A DNA stretch of 64,000 nucleotides from Flavobacterium pisciphilum (GCF_020905345.1 NZ_JAJJMO010000001.1:4526001-4590000); one strand, 5' to 3'. Counted from the first letter of the stretch, positions 28,621-37,262 are shown. Notes: a model not told the origin generated them from the sequence alone. Numbers and translations are program-made.

Positions 28621-29025
28621 AATAATATAAATTAATTTTTTTTTGATTTTTTTGTTGGGTCAAATATATATTTATTTTTTTATTGCTAGAAAAAAGGGGG
28701 TGATTTTTATTTATGCCATTGTTATTTTTTACATAAGCTCATTTTTTGGATGCTAAATTTTTAAATAGGCAATTTTATAGGGGGATAAAAAATAATTTCG
28801 CAATAATGGGCATTTTTTTATAAAATCAGTATTATCTAATGGTTATTAAATTGTGTCATTAATGCCGAAAATGGCGGGGTTTTGTTAAATTACTTCGAAA
28901 AGATGGGGGTGTAGTTTGAAATAGTTCCATAAAAGGTATCGATAGGGGTATAAAAGAAGGGTTTTATTATTATATTTGCACTTTATTATAAAATCTAAAT
29001 TAATAATAACTTAAAATTTGTCAGC
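28621..29025. promoter_or_regulatory. 405-bp divergent promoter region between GSII and GSIII
   Basis: Each gene has an exact TATATTTG -7 box: minus strand 28668-28661 for GSII and plus strand 28971-28978 for GSIII. Neither has a TTG at the standard distance, which suggests an activator. Between them are G-runs in an AT-rich setting (agggggtg near 28695, tggcgggg near 28872, atgggggtg near 28903), possible protein sites. No gene. Confidence 0.55.
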
Positions 29026-31215
29026 ATGTCAACATTACGTTTCCAAGCTTTAAAAGAAGCTTCAACAAGAAAGCCTGTTCAGTTTGAAGAAACAGACAGA
29101 AAATCAACCATTTTTGGTTCTAATGTATTCAACGATAAAGCAATGAAGCAATATTTGACTTCAGATGCATTTAAAGGAGTACAGGGAGCGGTTCAGCATG
29201 GAACTAAGATAGACAGGAAACTGGCTGATTATATCGCAATGGGTATGAAAGAATGGGCTCTTTCAAAAGGAGTTACACATTATACACACTGGTTTCAGCC
29301 ATTAACAGGTACAACTGCAGAAAAGCACGATGCATTTTTTGAGATATCATATGATGGTAGCGATTCATTCGAAAAATTTGGAGGAGCACAATTGGTACAA
29401 CAAGAGCCAGATGCATCAAGCTTTCCAAATGGAGGAATAAGAAATACATTTGAAGCAAGAGGATATACTGCATGGGATCCAACATCACCAGCATTTATTT
29501 TTGGAACTACATTATGTATACCAACTGTTTTCATTTCATATACAGGAGAAGCATTAGATAATAAGATTCCTTTATTAAGAGCATTATCTGCAATTGATGA
29601 TGCAGCAACAGATGTTTGTAAATATTTTGATAAGAATGTTAAGAAAGTTACTGCAACTCTTGGATGGGAGCAGGAATATTTCCTTGTAGACAAATCTCTT
29701 GCAGAATCTCGTCCTGATCTTATGATGACAGGAAGAACTTTGTTAGGGCATACTTCTGCCAAAGGACAACAATTAGACGATCATTATTTTGGTTCAATTC
29801 CTACTCGTGCATTAGTTTATATGAGAGATTTGGAGCAAGAGTGTATGTTATTGGGTATACCAGTAAAAACACGTCATAATGAGGTAGCGCCAAATCAGTT
29901 TGAGTTGGCACCAATTTTTGAAGAGACAAATCTAGCAGTAGATCATAACTGTTTATTAATGGATGTAATGCAAAAGGTAGCCGAGCGCCATCACTTTAAA
30001 GTATTATTTCATGAAAAACCTTTTAAAGGAGTTAATGGATCAGGTAAACACAACAACTGGTCGTTGGCAACAGATACAGGAGTAAACTTGTTAAGTCCAA
30101 GCAAAACTCCGATGAGTAATTTACAGTTTTTAACGTTCTTTATTAATACAATAAAAGCGGTTAATGATTATGAAGAATTACTAAGAGCAGCAATTGCGAC
30201 AGCAAGTAATGATCACCGATTAGGAGCAAATGAAGCACCACCGGCAATTATCTCAGTATTTATTGGTGAGCAATTAACAAAGGTATTGGCAGAATTAGAA
30301 GGGGTAACAACTGGAAAATTATCGCCAGAAGAAAAAACAGATTTAAAATTAAATGTAGTAGGTAAAATTCCAGATGTACTTTTGGATAATACAGATAGAA
30401 ACAGAACGTCACCATTTGCATTTACAGGAAATAAATTTGAGTTTAGAGCAGTTGGTTCAACAGCAAACTGTGCTAATTCAATGACTACACTTAATACTAT
30501 TGTTGCAAAACAATTAAAAGACTTTAAAGTAGAAGTTGATGCTTTGATTGATTTAAAAGACATGAAGAAGGACGACGCCATCTTTAATGTTTTGAGAGAG
30601 TATATTAAGGTTTCTAAAAAAATCCTTTTTGAAGGAGACGGATATAGCGAAGCATGGGAAACTGAAGCTGCTAAAAGAGGATTGAGTAATCATAAAACAA
30701 CTCCAGAGGCATTAAAAGCAAGAGCATCTAAGAAAGCGTTGGATTTATTCTCAGAAATGGGAATCATGAATCATGTTGAGGTAGAAGCACGTTACGAAAT
30801 TGAATTGGAAGAGTACACTAAGAAAATTCAAATAGAAGGAAGAGTTTTAGGAGATATATCTAAAAATCATGTTATTCCTACCGCTATTCGTTATCAAAAT
30901 ACATTGATAGAAAATGTAAAAGGATTAAAAGAAATTTTTGGAGACGAATTCCTTACAATTGCAAAAGAGCAAATTGTATTGATTAAACAAATTTCTGGAC
31001 ATATTGAAGGAATCAATTCAAAAGTAGAAGCGATGACTGATGAAAGAAGAAAAGCAAACCAGCTTACAGATGCGCAAGAAATGGCAGAAGCTTATTGTAA
31101 TAATGTAAAACCTTATTTTGAGGATATTAGAAATCATTGCGATAAACTAGAGTTACTTGTAGATAATGAAATCTGGACATTGACTAAATATAGAGAACTA
31201 TTGTTTACAAAATAA
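29026..31215 (+). CDS. glnN: Glutamine synthetase, GSIII type
   Basis: A 729-residue GSIII enzyme, the large form typical of Bacteroidota and cyanobacteria. It does the same reaction as GSII but forms a double hexamer of different fold arrangement. Markers are KGVTHYTHWFQPLTG near residue 82, LGWEQEYFLVD (catalytic Glu), RHNEVAPNQFELAPIFEE, and NGSGKHNNWS. The long C-terminal helical domain (about 570-720) is family-specific. It is divergent from the GSII gene, so the two are probably expressed under different nitrogen states. A strong terminator follows. Confidence 0.95.
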   Translation: MSTLRFQALKEASTRKPVQFEETDRKSTIFGSNVFNDKAMKQYLTSDAFKGVQGAVQHGTKIDRKLADYIAMGMKEWALSKGVTHYTHWFQPLTGTTAEKHDAFFEISYDGSDSFEKFGGAQLVQQEPDASSFPNGGIRNTFEARGYTAWDPTSPAFIFGTTLCIPTVFISYTGEALDNKIPLLRALSAIDDAATDVCKYFDKNVKKVTATLGWEQEYFLVDKSLAESRPDLMMTGRTLLGHTSAKGQQLDDHYFGSIPTRALVYMRDLEQECMLLGIPVKTRHNEVAPNQFELAPIFEETNLAVDHNCLLMDVMQKVAERHHFKVLFHEKPFKGVNGSGKHNNWSLATDTGVNLLSPSKTPMSNLQFLTFFINTIKAVNDYEELLRAAIATASNDHRLGANEAPPAIISVFIGEQLTKVLAELEGVTTGKLSPEEKTDLKLNVVGKIPDVLLDNTDRNRTSPFAFTGNKFEFRAVGSTANCANSMTTLNTIVAKQLKDFKVEVDALIDLKDMKKDDAIFNVLREYIKVSKKILFEGDGYSEAWETEAAKRGLSNHKTTPEALKARASKKALDLFSEMGIMNHVEVEARYEIELEEYTKKIQIEGRVLGDISKNHVIPTAIRYQNTLIENVKGLKEIFGDEFLTIAKEQIVLIKQISGHIEGINSKVEAMTDERRKANQLTDAQEMAEAYCNNVKPYFEDIRNHCDKLELLVDNEIWTLTKYRELLFTK

Positions 31216-31237
31216 GGGTTAAACCTTAAGGATAAAG

Positions 31238-31265
31238 AGGTCTGGTATATACCAGACCTTTTTTT
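31238..31265 (+). terminator. Terminator after the GSIII gene
   Basis: AGGTCTGGTA-TA-TACCAGACCT, a perfect 10-bp stem, then seven T. It starts 23 bases past the stop. Confidence 0.9.
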
Positions 31266-31438
31266 GTATTATAAAGTCAAAAAGCATCTTAAAATTGTAT
31301 TTTTAAGAATGAAAACGGAATCTAATATTAATTTAATGGCTTTAGTAATTTTTTTCTGATAGCATTTAAAGAATAAGGTAGCATTTCATCGTTAATGTTT
31401 TGCACTTCATCGAAAAAATCTTTAACTAATTGTAAAAT

Positions 31439-31452
31439 AGGTATTTATACCT
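31439..31452. promoter_or_regulatory. Palindrome abutting the curli promoter (candidate operator)
   Basis: AGGTAT-TT-ATACCT is a perfect inverted repeat with a two-base centre. It ends two bases before the -33 TTG of the curli promoter, where an activator or repressor dimer could touch RNA polymerase. Confidence 0.45.
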
Positions 31453-31454
31453 GT

Positions 31455-31482
31455 TTGGGTAAAATAAAGTTCTTTAAATTTG
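31455..31482 (+). promoter_or_regulatory. Bacteroidota-type promoter of the curli operon
   Basis: TTG at 31455-31457, a 17-base spacer and TAAATTTG at 31475-31482, matching the consensus. It implies a leader of about 125 bases before the csgA-like ATG at 31614. No comparable promoter was seen between later genes of the cluster. Confidence 0.75.
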
Positions 31483-31613
31483 AATCATAATTAAGAAATA
31501 AAATGCTTCTTTTAATTTTATTTAACTTATTTATAATTACATTTTTTGGAGTGATTCCCCGTCACAAAACCTACATAATAATTTGTATTAATAACCAATT
31601 AAATATATTTATT

Positions 31614-32303
31614 ATGAAAAAAGTAGTTTTAAGCATCTCCGCGATGCTATTTGTAGGTGCAGCAGCAATTGCTCAAGCGAATGTGAGCGATGTAAATCAA
31701 ATTGGCTGGTTAAATGGAGCTTTAGTAGCTCAAGTAGGTTCTTCAAATGACTCACAAGTTACACAATTTGGTTTAGCAAATTTAGCTTTTGTTGGCCAAA
31801 CAGGAGATTCAAATGAATCAGATGTTACTCAAGCAGGTGTTCTTAATATCGCTGCTGTAAGTCAAGATGGTGATAGCAATAGTGCAACTATAGGACAATT
31901 AGGACTAGGAAACATTGCAGTAATTGATCAAATGGGTAATAATAACACTGCATTAACTGCACAAGTAGGAGCTTTTAACTCTGCTTCAACTACTCAATCT
32001 GGGGATAACAATAATGCAACAACATTACAATTCTTCGTTGGTAACTCATCAACTATTGATCAAGATGGAGATGGAAACAATGCGTTCGTGTTCCAAACTT
32101 ACTGGTTTAACGACTCTAGTATTTATCAATTAGGAGATGGAAATACAGCAATTACAGCACAACTTGGATACGACAACATGTCAACTGTTTATCAAAACGG
32201 TATAGCTAATTTTGCACTTACATTACAATTAGGTAATGACCATATGAGCACAATTTCTCAAACAGGTATTGCAAACGGAGCTATAGTTTTCCAATCTAAC
32301 TAA
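31614..32303 (+). CDS. csgA: Curli major subunit-like amyloid protein (CsgA type)
   Basis: A 229-residue secreted amyloid subunit. The signal peptide MKKVVLSISAMLFVGAAAIA is followed by nine full curlin repeats of 22 residues and a partial tenth. Each is built N-x5-Q-x4-N-x5-Q-x4 (for example VSDVNQIGWLNGALVAQVG). Stacked Asn/Gln ladders of this kind form the cross-beta spine of curli. I chose the ATG at 31614; the frame is open to an ATG at 31503, but that would put 37 residues before the signal peptide. It is first in a six-gene operon behind the promoter at 31455-31482. A strong hairpin follows. Confidence 0.88.
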   Translation: MKKVVLSISAMLFVGAAAIAQANVSDVNQIGWLNGALVAQVGSSNDSQVTQFGLANLAFVGQTGDSNESDVTQAGVLNIAAVSQDGDSNSATIGQLGLGNIAVIDQMGNNNTALTAQVGAFNSASTTQSGDNNNATTLQFFVGNSSTIDQDGDGNNAFVFQTYWFNDSSIYQLGDGNTAITAQLGYDNMSTVYQNGIANFALTLQLGNDHMSTISQTGIANGAIVFQSN

Positions 32304-32348
32304 GCTTTACTTTGAAGAAGTAGAATCTTAAATTTTACTGGAATTCAG

Positions 32349-32387
32349 TTTATACCAGTTTTATTTATAAAACTGGTATAAATTTTT
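32349..32387 (+). terminator. Strong hairpin between csgA and csgB (likely attenuating terminator)
   Basis: A 15-bp perfect stem (TTTATACCAGTTTTA at 32349-32363, TAAAACTGGTATAAA at 32368-32382) with loop TTTA, followed by five T. Partial termination here would give more csgA than downstream mRNA. Confidence 0.75.
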
Positions 32388-32414
32388 AAAATTGATTTAT
32401 TTAAAAAATGTATC

Positions 32415-32900
32415 ATGAAACCAATAGTGTATTTAATATTATTTCTATTTACAAGTATTGCTTTCTCTCAGGAGTTAAATCCGATACAAAATGCATATGC
32501 TATAAAAGCATATGAAAGTAGTAATAACTATAGAAATCAAAACGCCAATTTGTTTGTTCAAAATAATAATATTGTAAATATTATGCAAATAGGGAATTAC
32601 AATACTGCAGTTGCAAGTATCATTAGTAATAATGCCAATGTAGTTCTTAATCAAATAGGAAATGATAATTATATAAATATGTATAAGAAAGCACCAGAAA
32701 TTAATGAATCAGTTATTCAAACTGGAAATAATAATATGGTGAGCGATTTTTCTTTATACTCCAGTGGAGCTATAAATATGTCGATTATTCAAAACGGAAG
32801 TAATCTAAACGTTTTTAATAATGGATCAAATTCTATATCAGAAGGAATGAGAATTACTCAAACCGGAAATTCGGGAACAATTTATATTTTCAATCATTGA
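32415..32900 (+). CDS. csgB: Curli minor subunit/nucleator-like protein (CsgB type)
   Basis: A 161-residue exported protein with a signal peptide (MKPIVYLILFLFTSIAFS). It has irregular curlin-like repeats, such as NNIVNIMQIGNYNTAVAS, NVVLNQIGNDNYIN and MRITQTGNSGTIYIF. The repeats are fewer and less regular than in the preceding subunit, as in CsgB nucleators. By position and build it is the likely nucleator that seeds the major subunit at the cell surface. It lies after the csgA hairpin and four bases before csgE. Confidence 0.8.
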   Translation: MKPIVYLILFLFTSIAFSQELNPIQNAYAIKAYESSNNYRNQNANLFVQNNNIVNIMQIGNYNTAVASIISNNANVVLNQIGNDNYINMYKKAPEINESVIQTGNNNMVSDFSLYSSGAINMSIIQNGSNLNVFNNGSNSISEGMRITQTGNSGTIYIFNH

Positions 32901-32904
32901 GACT

Positions 32905-33633
32905 ATGAAGCAGTATATTATAAATATTATTTTAATTGTGATGCTAATGCAAAATACATATGCGCAAGTGGTTTATACAGAGGTGAAAGCAAAAATTGAA
33001 ATTGAAAAAATAGAAAATTTACTTGCGATTACCGGGACAGCCGAAAATTTAAAATCAGAGTTTAAAAACATCTCTTATAAATTATCGGTTTTAAAAGTAA
33101 ATAAATCAAATTCTAATCAATCAAATAATGCGCAAGATGGTAGAGTTACATTAGAACCAATTCAAAAAGTAAATCTTTCAAAAACACAGGTGAATTTTAC
33201 ACCAGACGATGAAATAATCATCTTGTTATTGATTTATGATGATAATAATGCAGTTATAGGAAAAGATAAAGTAATTTTTGGTGGAAAGGATGAATCTAGA
33301 ATAGCCATTCCAACACCTACAGACGGATTAGAAATTAATGGTATAGTTTCAAACGATACCAAGACTAAGTTAGGCAATGATTTTTACGATTATTTTTATT
33401 CAGAATATTCGAAATTAAAAATCAAATCACATAAGATCGTTACGGTTCGAGAAGAGTTAACCTTCGGAAGAACTACTAAGATAATGATAGATGTTGATGG
33501 AGAAATAATAGATGAATTTATTTCAAGACCAGACGAAGAGTTTTTAAAATACATGGCAGAATCATCATCGGCTAAAATTTTTAAGTATTTTAAAAACATC
33601 GAACGACAAAATAAGTTTATCACTCAGTATTGA
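32905..33633 (+). CDS. csgE: CsgE-type curli secretion chaperone with an N-terminal CsgH-like domain
   Basis: A 242-residue periplasmic protein with signal peptide MKQYIINIILIVMLMQNTYAQ. The C-terminal 95 residues (from about 148) resemble CsgE, the adaptor that caps CsgG and delivers subunits. LGNDFYDYFYSEYSKLK, TVREELTFGRTTKIMIDVDG and EFLKYMAESSSAKIFKY are typical. E. coli CsgE is about 129 residues. The extra N-terminal part (about 22-130) has the strand order and the YKLSVLKVNKSNS..G motif spacing of CsgH/CsgC-like amyloid inhibitors. That domain call is inference. It starts four bases after csgB. Confidence 0.82.
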   Translation: MKQYIINIILIVMLMQNTYAQVVYTEVKAKIEIEKIENLLAITGTAENLKSEFKNISYKLSVLKVNKSNSNQSNNAQDGRVTLEPIQKVNLSKTQVNFTPDDEIIILLLIYDDNNAVIGKDKVIFGGKDESRIAIPTPTDGLEINGIVSNDTKTKLGNDFYDYFYSEYSKLKIKSHKIVTVREELTFGRTTKIMIDVDGEIIDEFISRPDEEFLKYMAESSSAKIFKYFKNIERQNKFITQY

Positions 33634-33714
33634 GTTGTGCATTTAATTAGTTGACTTTTTAAATAGATTGATTAAATGTTTTTGACAGTTATTTTTAACC
33701 CTAAAAATACCAAA

Positions 33715-34164
33715 ATGAAGACAATAACTTTACTATTTTGTTTACTAGGAATATGTTTTACTTCAGTTGCGCAAGATTTAGCATACAAACCTATCAACCC
33801 AGCTTTTGGGGGAGATACTTTTAACTACAATTGGTTGCTTAGTTCGGCGCAAGCACAAAATGACTACAAAGAAGATAAAACTACAGGATTCGAACAAAAA
33901 TCAGATTTACAACGTTTCAAAGAGAATCTTAACAATCAATTGTTGAATAGACTTTCCAATTCTTTGTTTGAAGATCAGTTTGGTACGGGTACAGGTACAA
34001 CAGGTATCGGTACTGGTACAGGAGGAGGAGGAATTAAACCAGGATCCTATGTCTTTGGAACACTCTCTGTAGATGTTTACGATTCCAACCTTGGTCTTGT
34101 TGTAGATATCTTGGATATAGAAACTGGGGAGCAAACACAAGTAATTGTTCCTGGAAACAATTAG
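33715..34164 (+). CDS. csgF: Curli assembly factor CsgF
   Basis: A 149-residue exported protein with a signal peptide (MKTITLLFCLLGICFTSVAQ). The mature N-terminus has the diagnostic CsgF sequence, YKPINPAFGGDTFNYNWLL then SSAQAQN. In E. coli this segment inserts into the CsgG channel mouth, and the rest helps CsgB act at the surface. A Gly/Thr-rich linker (GTGTGTTGIGTGTGGGG, about residues 91-107) precedes the C-terminal domain. I chose the ATG at 33715 because the upstream ATG at 33676 would bury the signal peptide. Confidence 0.9.
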   Translation: MKTITLLFCLLGICFTSVAQDLAYKPINPAFGGDTFNYNWLLSSAQAQNDYKEDKTTGFEQKSDLQRFKENLNNQLLNRLSNSLFEDQFGTGTGTTGIGTGTGGGGIKPGSYVFGTLSVDVYDSNLGLVVDILDIETGEQTQVIVPGNN

Positions 34165-34234
34165 GCAGATGTTTTTTATTGCCTAATACCATCTTTCACA
34201 TTTTTATCGATAATAAGTTAATAAAGACTCACTT

Positions 34235-35611
34235 ATGAATCAAAAATCACTTTTTGGAGTTCTAATAGTTCTTTTATTCTCTGGCTGTGGTGCGTATTTT
34301 AATCAACCAGTTGGAGTGCAAAAAGCTATTTATGGAGAGAATACACCAGCTACCTCGGCATTAACCAATATTCCTAAACCTAAAGAACAAATTGTTGTTG
34401 GGGTCTATAAATTTAAAGATCAAACAGGACAGTATAAAGCCATTGAACAAGGAAGCACATTTAGTACAGCAGTCACACAAGGAGCTACTTCTATTTTGAT
34501 AAAAGCACTTGAGGACTCAAAATGGTTTATTCCAATTGAACGTGAAAACTTAGGAAATTTACTTAATGAAAGAAATATCATTAGATCTACTAGACAGGAG
34601 TATTCAACTAAACCTAATGAAAAAGAAGCCCCATTGACGCCTCTTTTATTTGCAGGTGTTTTGCTAGAAGGAGGTATTATATCCTATGACACAAATATTA
34701 TTACAGGAGGTTTTGGTGCTAGATATTTTGGTGCAGGAGCTTCAGTAAGATATAGACAAGATAGAGTTACAGTTTATCTAAGATTAGTTTCAACATCAAA
34801 CGGTAAAATTTTAAATACTGTTTATGTTTCCAAAACAATTTTATCACAAAGTGTCGATGCCAATTTATTTCGATACGTAAACCTAAACAGATTATTAGAA
34901 GTCGAAACAGGTTTTACTAGAAATGAACCTATACAATTAGCCGTTACCGAAGCTATAGAAAAAGCAGTTGAGGGGCTTATTGTAGACGGAATAAAAGACA
35001 AACTTTGGGAAGTAGACGCCCCAAAAGTTCAGGTTGATAACTTTGTTGCGGGTTATGATAATGAAAAAAGCGAAGCCGATTTAGCACAGCTTTACGGCAG
35101 AAACCTAACCGAGAGAAGAGGACGCTTTGGAATTGAGCTTGCAGGTGGAGCAACCTACATGCAAGGTGATTATCCTAACCCAGTTGCAAAACCAATGGGA
35201 AGAGGTGCCGTAAAATTTTTCATTACCCCAGCTTTTGATGTTAGTGCTTCAACAAATGTTTTTAAACTCGGTAATAAAGACAAGCTAGATGTTGGGTATG
35301 CAACTCTAGATTTAAATCTAGAATTATCGATACTACCTCACGATGTCTTTACCCCTTTCGTTTTTGGAGGAGCAGGTGTAGGATTCAATTCCAAGTATAA
35401 AAATATGCATACTAAGGTGCAAGTTGGAGGAGGCCTCGAGTATTTGATGACAAGCAATCTTGGTTTGAAAGTGTATGCAGAATACAATGTAAATTTTACA
35501 GATATGATAGATTATGTCGATAGTGGAGTCAGGGACGATTTTTATTGGCGATTTGGTTTAGGGGTAACCTATTATTTCCCAAAGAACTATCATAGAAAAA
35601 AGAGAATGTAA
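34235..35611 (+). CDS. csgG: Curli secretion pore CsgG with an added C-terminal beta-barrel-like domain
   Basis: A 458-residue outer-membrane lipoprotein (signal MNQKSLFGVLIVLLFSGC). Residues 50-275 follow E. coli CsgG closely: FSTAVTQGAT, WFIPIERENLGNLLNERNII, GGFGARYFGAGA and LLEVETGFTRNEP. The narrow-channel Phe before STAV is kept, but the Asn before it is Thr here. E. coli CsgG is 277 residues. Here about 165 more residues follow, with alternating strands such as KVQVGGGLEYLM and a final WRFGLGVTYYF, like an OmpA-type or autonomous outer-membrane barrel. The role of that part is unknown. Confidence 0.88.
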   Translation: MNQKSLFGVLIVLLFSGCGAYFNQPVGVQKAIYGENTPATSALTNIPKPKEQIVVGVYKFKDQTGQYKAIEQGSTFSTAVTQGATSILIKALEDSKWFIPIERENLGNLLNERNIIRSTRQEYSTKPNEKEAPLTPLLFAGVLLEGGIISYDTNIITGGFGARYFGAGASVRYRQDRVTVYLRLVSTSNGKILNTVYVSKTILSQSVDANLFRYVNLNRLLEVETGFTRNEPIQLAVTEAIEKAVEGLIVDGIKDKLWEVDAPKVQVDNFVAGYDNEKSEADLAQLYGRNLTERRGRFGIELAGGATYMQGDYPNPVAKPMGRGAVKFFITPAFDVSASTNVFKLGNKDKLDVGYATLDLNLELSILPHDVFTPFVFGGAGVGFNSKYKNMHTKVQVGGGLEYLMTSNLGLKVYAEYNVNFTDMIDYVDSGVRDDFYWRFGLGVTYYFPKNYHRKKRM

Positions 35612-35695
35612 ATTTTCTTAGCGACAATAAAAATATCTCATTCGAAAAATCATATCGAATAAACTTGATAAAAGTCTAATAAATAAAATCTACAA

Positions 35696-37186
35696 ATGAA
35701 AATAGGATTAAGAATTTTAGTGTGTTTTATTCTTTTGATTTCTTGTAGTGAAGAACAATTGAAGGATGGAGCAAGTGGAACTGTAAAAGGAAGGGTAGTT
35801 GAGGCGGGAACGTTTACGCCTATCGAAAATGTACGCGTGTCCTCAAGTCCTGCGACAAGTACAGTGTTTACAGATAAAGATGGTTACTTTACTCTAGAAG
35901 GAGTATTGGTTGGAGATTATTCTTTTCAGGCTCAAAAAGACGGTTATATTGCCAGATTTGAACCCGGAAAAATTACTGCTGACGCAACAGTGCAAATTAT
36001 ATTTGAATTAGAAATTTCTACTGCAAATAATAAACCACCAGATATTCCGGTGTTAACAGCTCCAGTTGATAATGCAAAAGACCAACCTTTGAATTTAAAT
36101 TTAACATGGACAGCTGCCGATAAAGAATCAGATTCTTTAACTTATACCGTTACTATAAAAAATGGAACGACTGATGAGATTAAAACATATCCAGATCTTA
36201 AAACAAAAACGTTGGCAATAAAAGATTTGAGCTATAGTACAAAATACTATTGGCAAGTAGCAGCTTCTGATGGAATTAATAAACCAACCAATAGCGCAAC
36301 CAATTCATTTACAACTTTGGCATTCCCAAATCCTAGATTTTTGTATGTTAAAAAAGTAAATAATAATAACGTTATTTATACTGCCGATGAAGCAGGAAAT
36401 CAACTACAATTAACATCTGCAAATGTTAATAGTTTTAGGCCAAGAAAAAACTTAAGTGTAAATAAAATTGCGTACCTTAGTTCCGATGGTTCTCAGAGTC
36501 AGATATATACGATGAATCCGGATGGGTCTGGAGTATTTAAAGTTACAAATTATGTACCTGTTGCAGGATTTAATATGGAGTTTGTAAATTATTGCTGGAA
36601 TACAAACGGAAGTCAGATAATTTATCCAAATTTTGATAAATTATATCGAATAGATTCAGATGGAGGAGGACTTGTTCAATTGTTTCAAACGCCAAACGGA
36701 AAATTTATATCTGAGTGTGATTGGAGCCAAGATGGTAGCCAAATTGCGCTAAAAGTAAATGATAGATCGGGATATAATGTAGAAATTTATGTAATCGATA
36801 TGTCAGGAACAGTTTTGTATACGATACAAACAGGTTTAAGCGGAGCAACAAGTGGATTGAATATTTCGGTAGATAACCAAAAAGTAATTTTTACAAGAGA
36901 TGTTTCAGGTTTTGAAAATACCACATACCGAAGATTAGATTCCCGAATTTTCATGTACAACCGTTCAACCAATGCTGCTGTGGAGCTAACAACTCAAAAA
37001 CAGAATGGTTTTAATGATTTAGATGTGAAATTTTCACCAAATGAAGCCGAAGTCATATTTGTAAATACATCCAATGATGGTATATCGGCACAAAATGTAC
37101 AAAAAGTAAGTGTCAATAATTCAAGTGGTTCAACATCATCAAGAACCACATTATTCCAAAACGCATCAATGCCCGAATGGAAATAA
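35696..37186 (+). CDS. Multi-domain lipoprotein ending the curli operon (carboxypeptidase-regulatory, FN3 and TolB-like propeller)
   Basis: A 496-residue lipoprotein (MKIGLRILVCFILLISCSEE). After the Cys come a carboxypeptidase regulatory-like fold (about 27-110, VKGRVVEAGTFTPIENVRV and GYFTLEGVLVGDYSF), a fibronectin III domain (about 118-208, LTWTAADKESDSLTYTV and YYWQVAASDG), and a TolB/WD40-like propeller (about 215-496, with SQIYTMNPDGSGVFKVT). All are binding folds without catalytic residues. It lies 84 bases after csgG in the same direction, with a terminator only after it. It is a candidate curli accessory factor on the outer membrane. Confidence 0.8.
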   Translation: MKIGLRILVCFILLISCSEEQLKDGASGTVKGRVVEAGTFTPIENVRVSSSPATSTVFTDKDGYFTLEGVLVGDYSFQAQKDGYIARFEPGKITADATVQIIFELEISTANNKPPDIPVLTAPVDNAKDQPLNLNLTWTAADKESDSLTYTVTIKNGTTDEIKTYPDLKTKTLAIKDLSYSTKYYWQVAASDGINKPTNSATNSFTTLAFPNPRFLYVKKVNNNNVIYTADEAGNQLQLTSANVNSFRPRKNLSVNKIAYLSSDGSQSQIYTMNPDGSGVFKVTNYVPVAGFNMEFVNYCWNTNGSQIIYPNFDKLYRIDSDGGGLVQLFQTPNGKFISECDWSQDGSQIALKVNDRSGYNVEIYVIDMSGTVLYTIQTGLSGATSGLNISVDNQKVIFTRDVSGFENTTYRRLDSRIFMYNRSTNAAVELTTQKQNGFNDLDVKFSPNEAEVIFVNTSNDGISAQNVQKVSVNNSSGSTSSRTTLFQNASMPEWK

Positions 37187-37223
37187 TCGTGGTATGGATA
37201 TAGATTTCCAAACACTTTTTTTT

Positions 37224-37262
37224 AAAAATCCGATGAGACTCTCAAACTTATCGGATTTTTTT
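37224..37262 (+). terminator. Terminator of the curli operon
   Basis: AAAAATCCGAT pairs with ATCGGATTTTT, then more T. It is the first terminator with a T-run after the csgA/csgB hairpin. Confidence 0.85.

Noticed and set aside
29295..29762. A 155-residue reverse-strand open frame in the GSIII gene
   Set aside because: Antisense shadow of a strongly conserved enzyme.
31503..31613. An earlier ATG for the csgA-like protein
   Set aside because: It would place 37 residues ahead of a complete signal peptide, so the ATG at 31614 was chosen.
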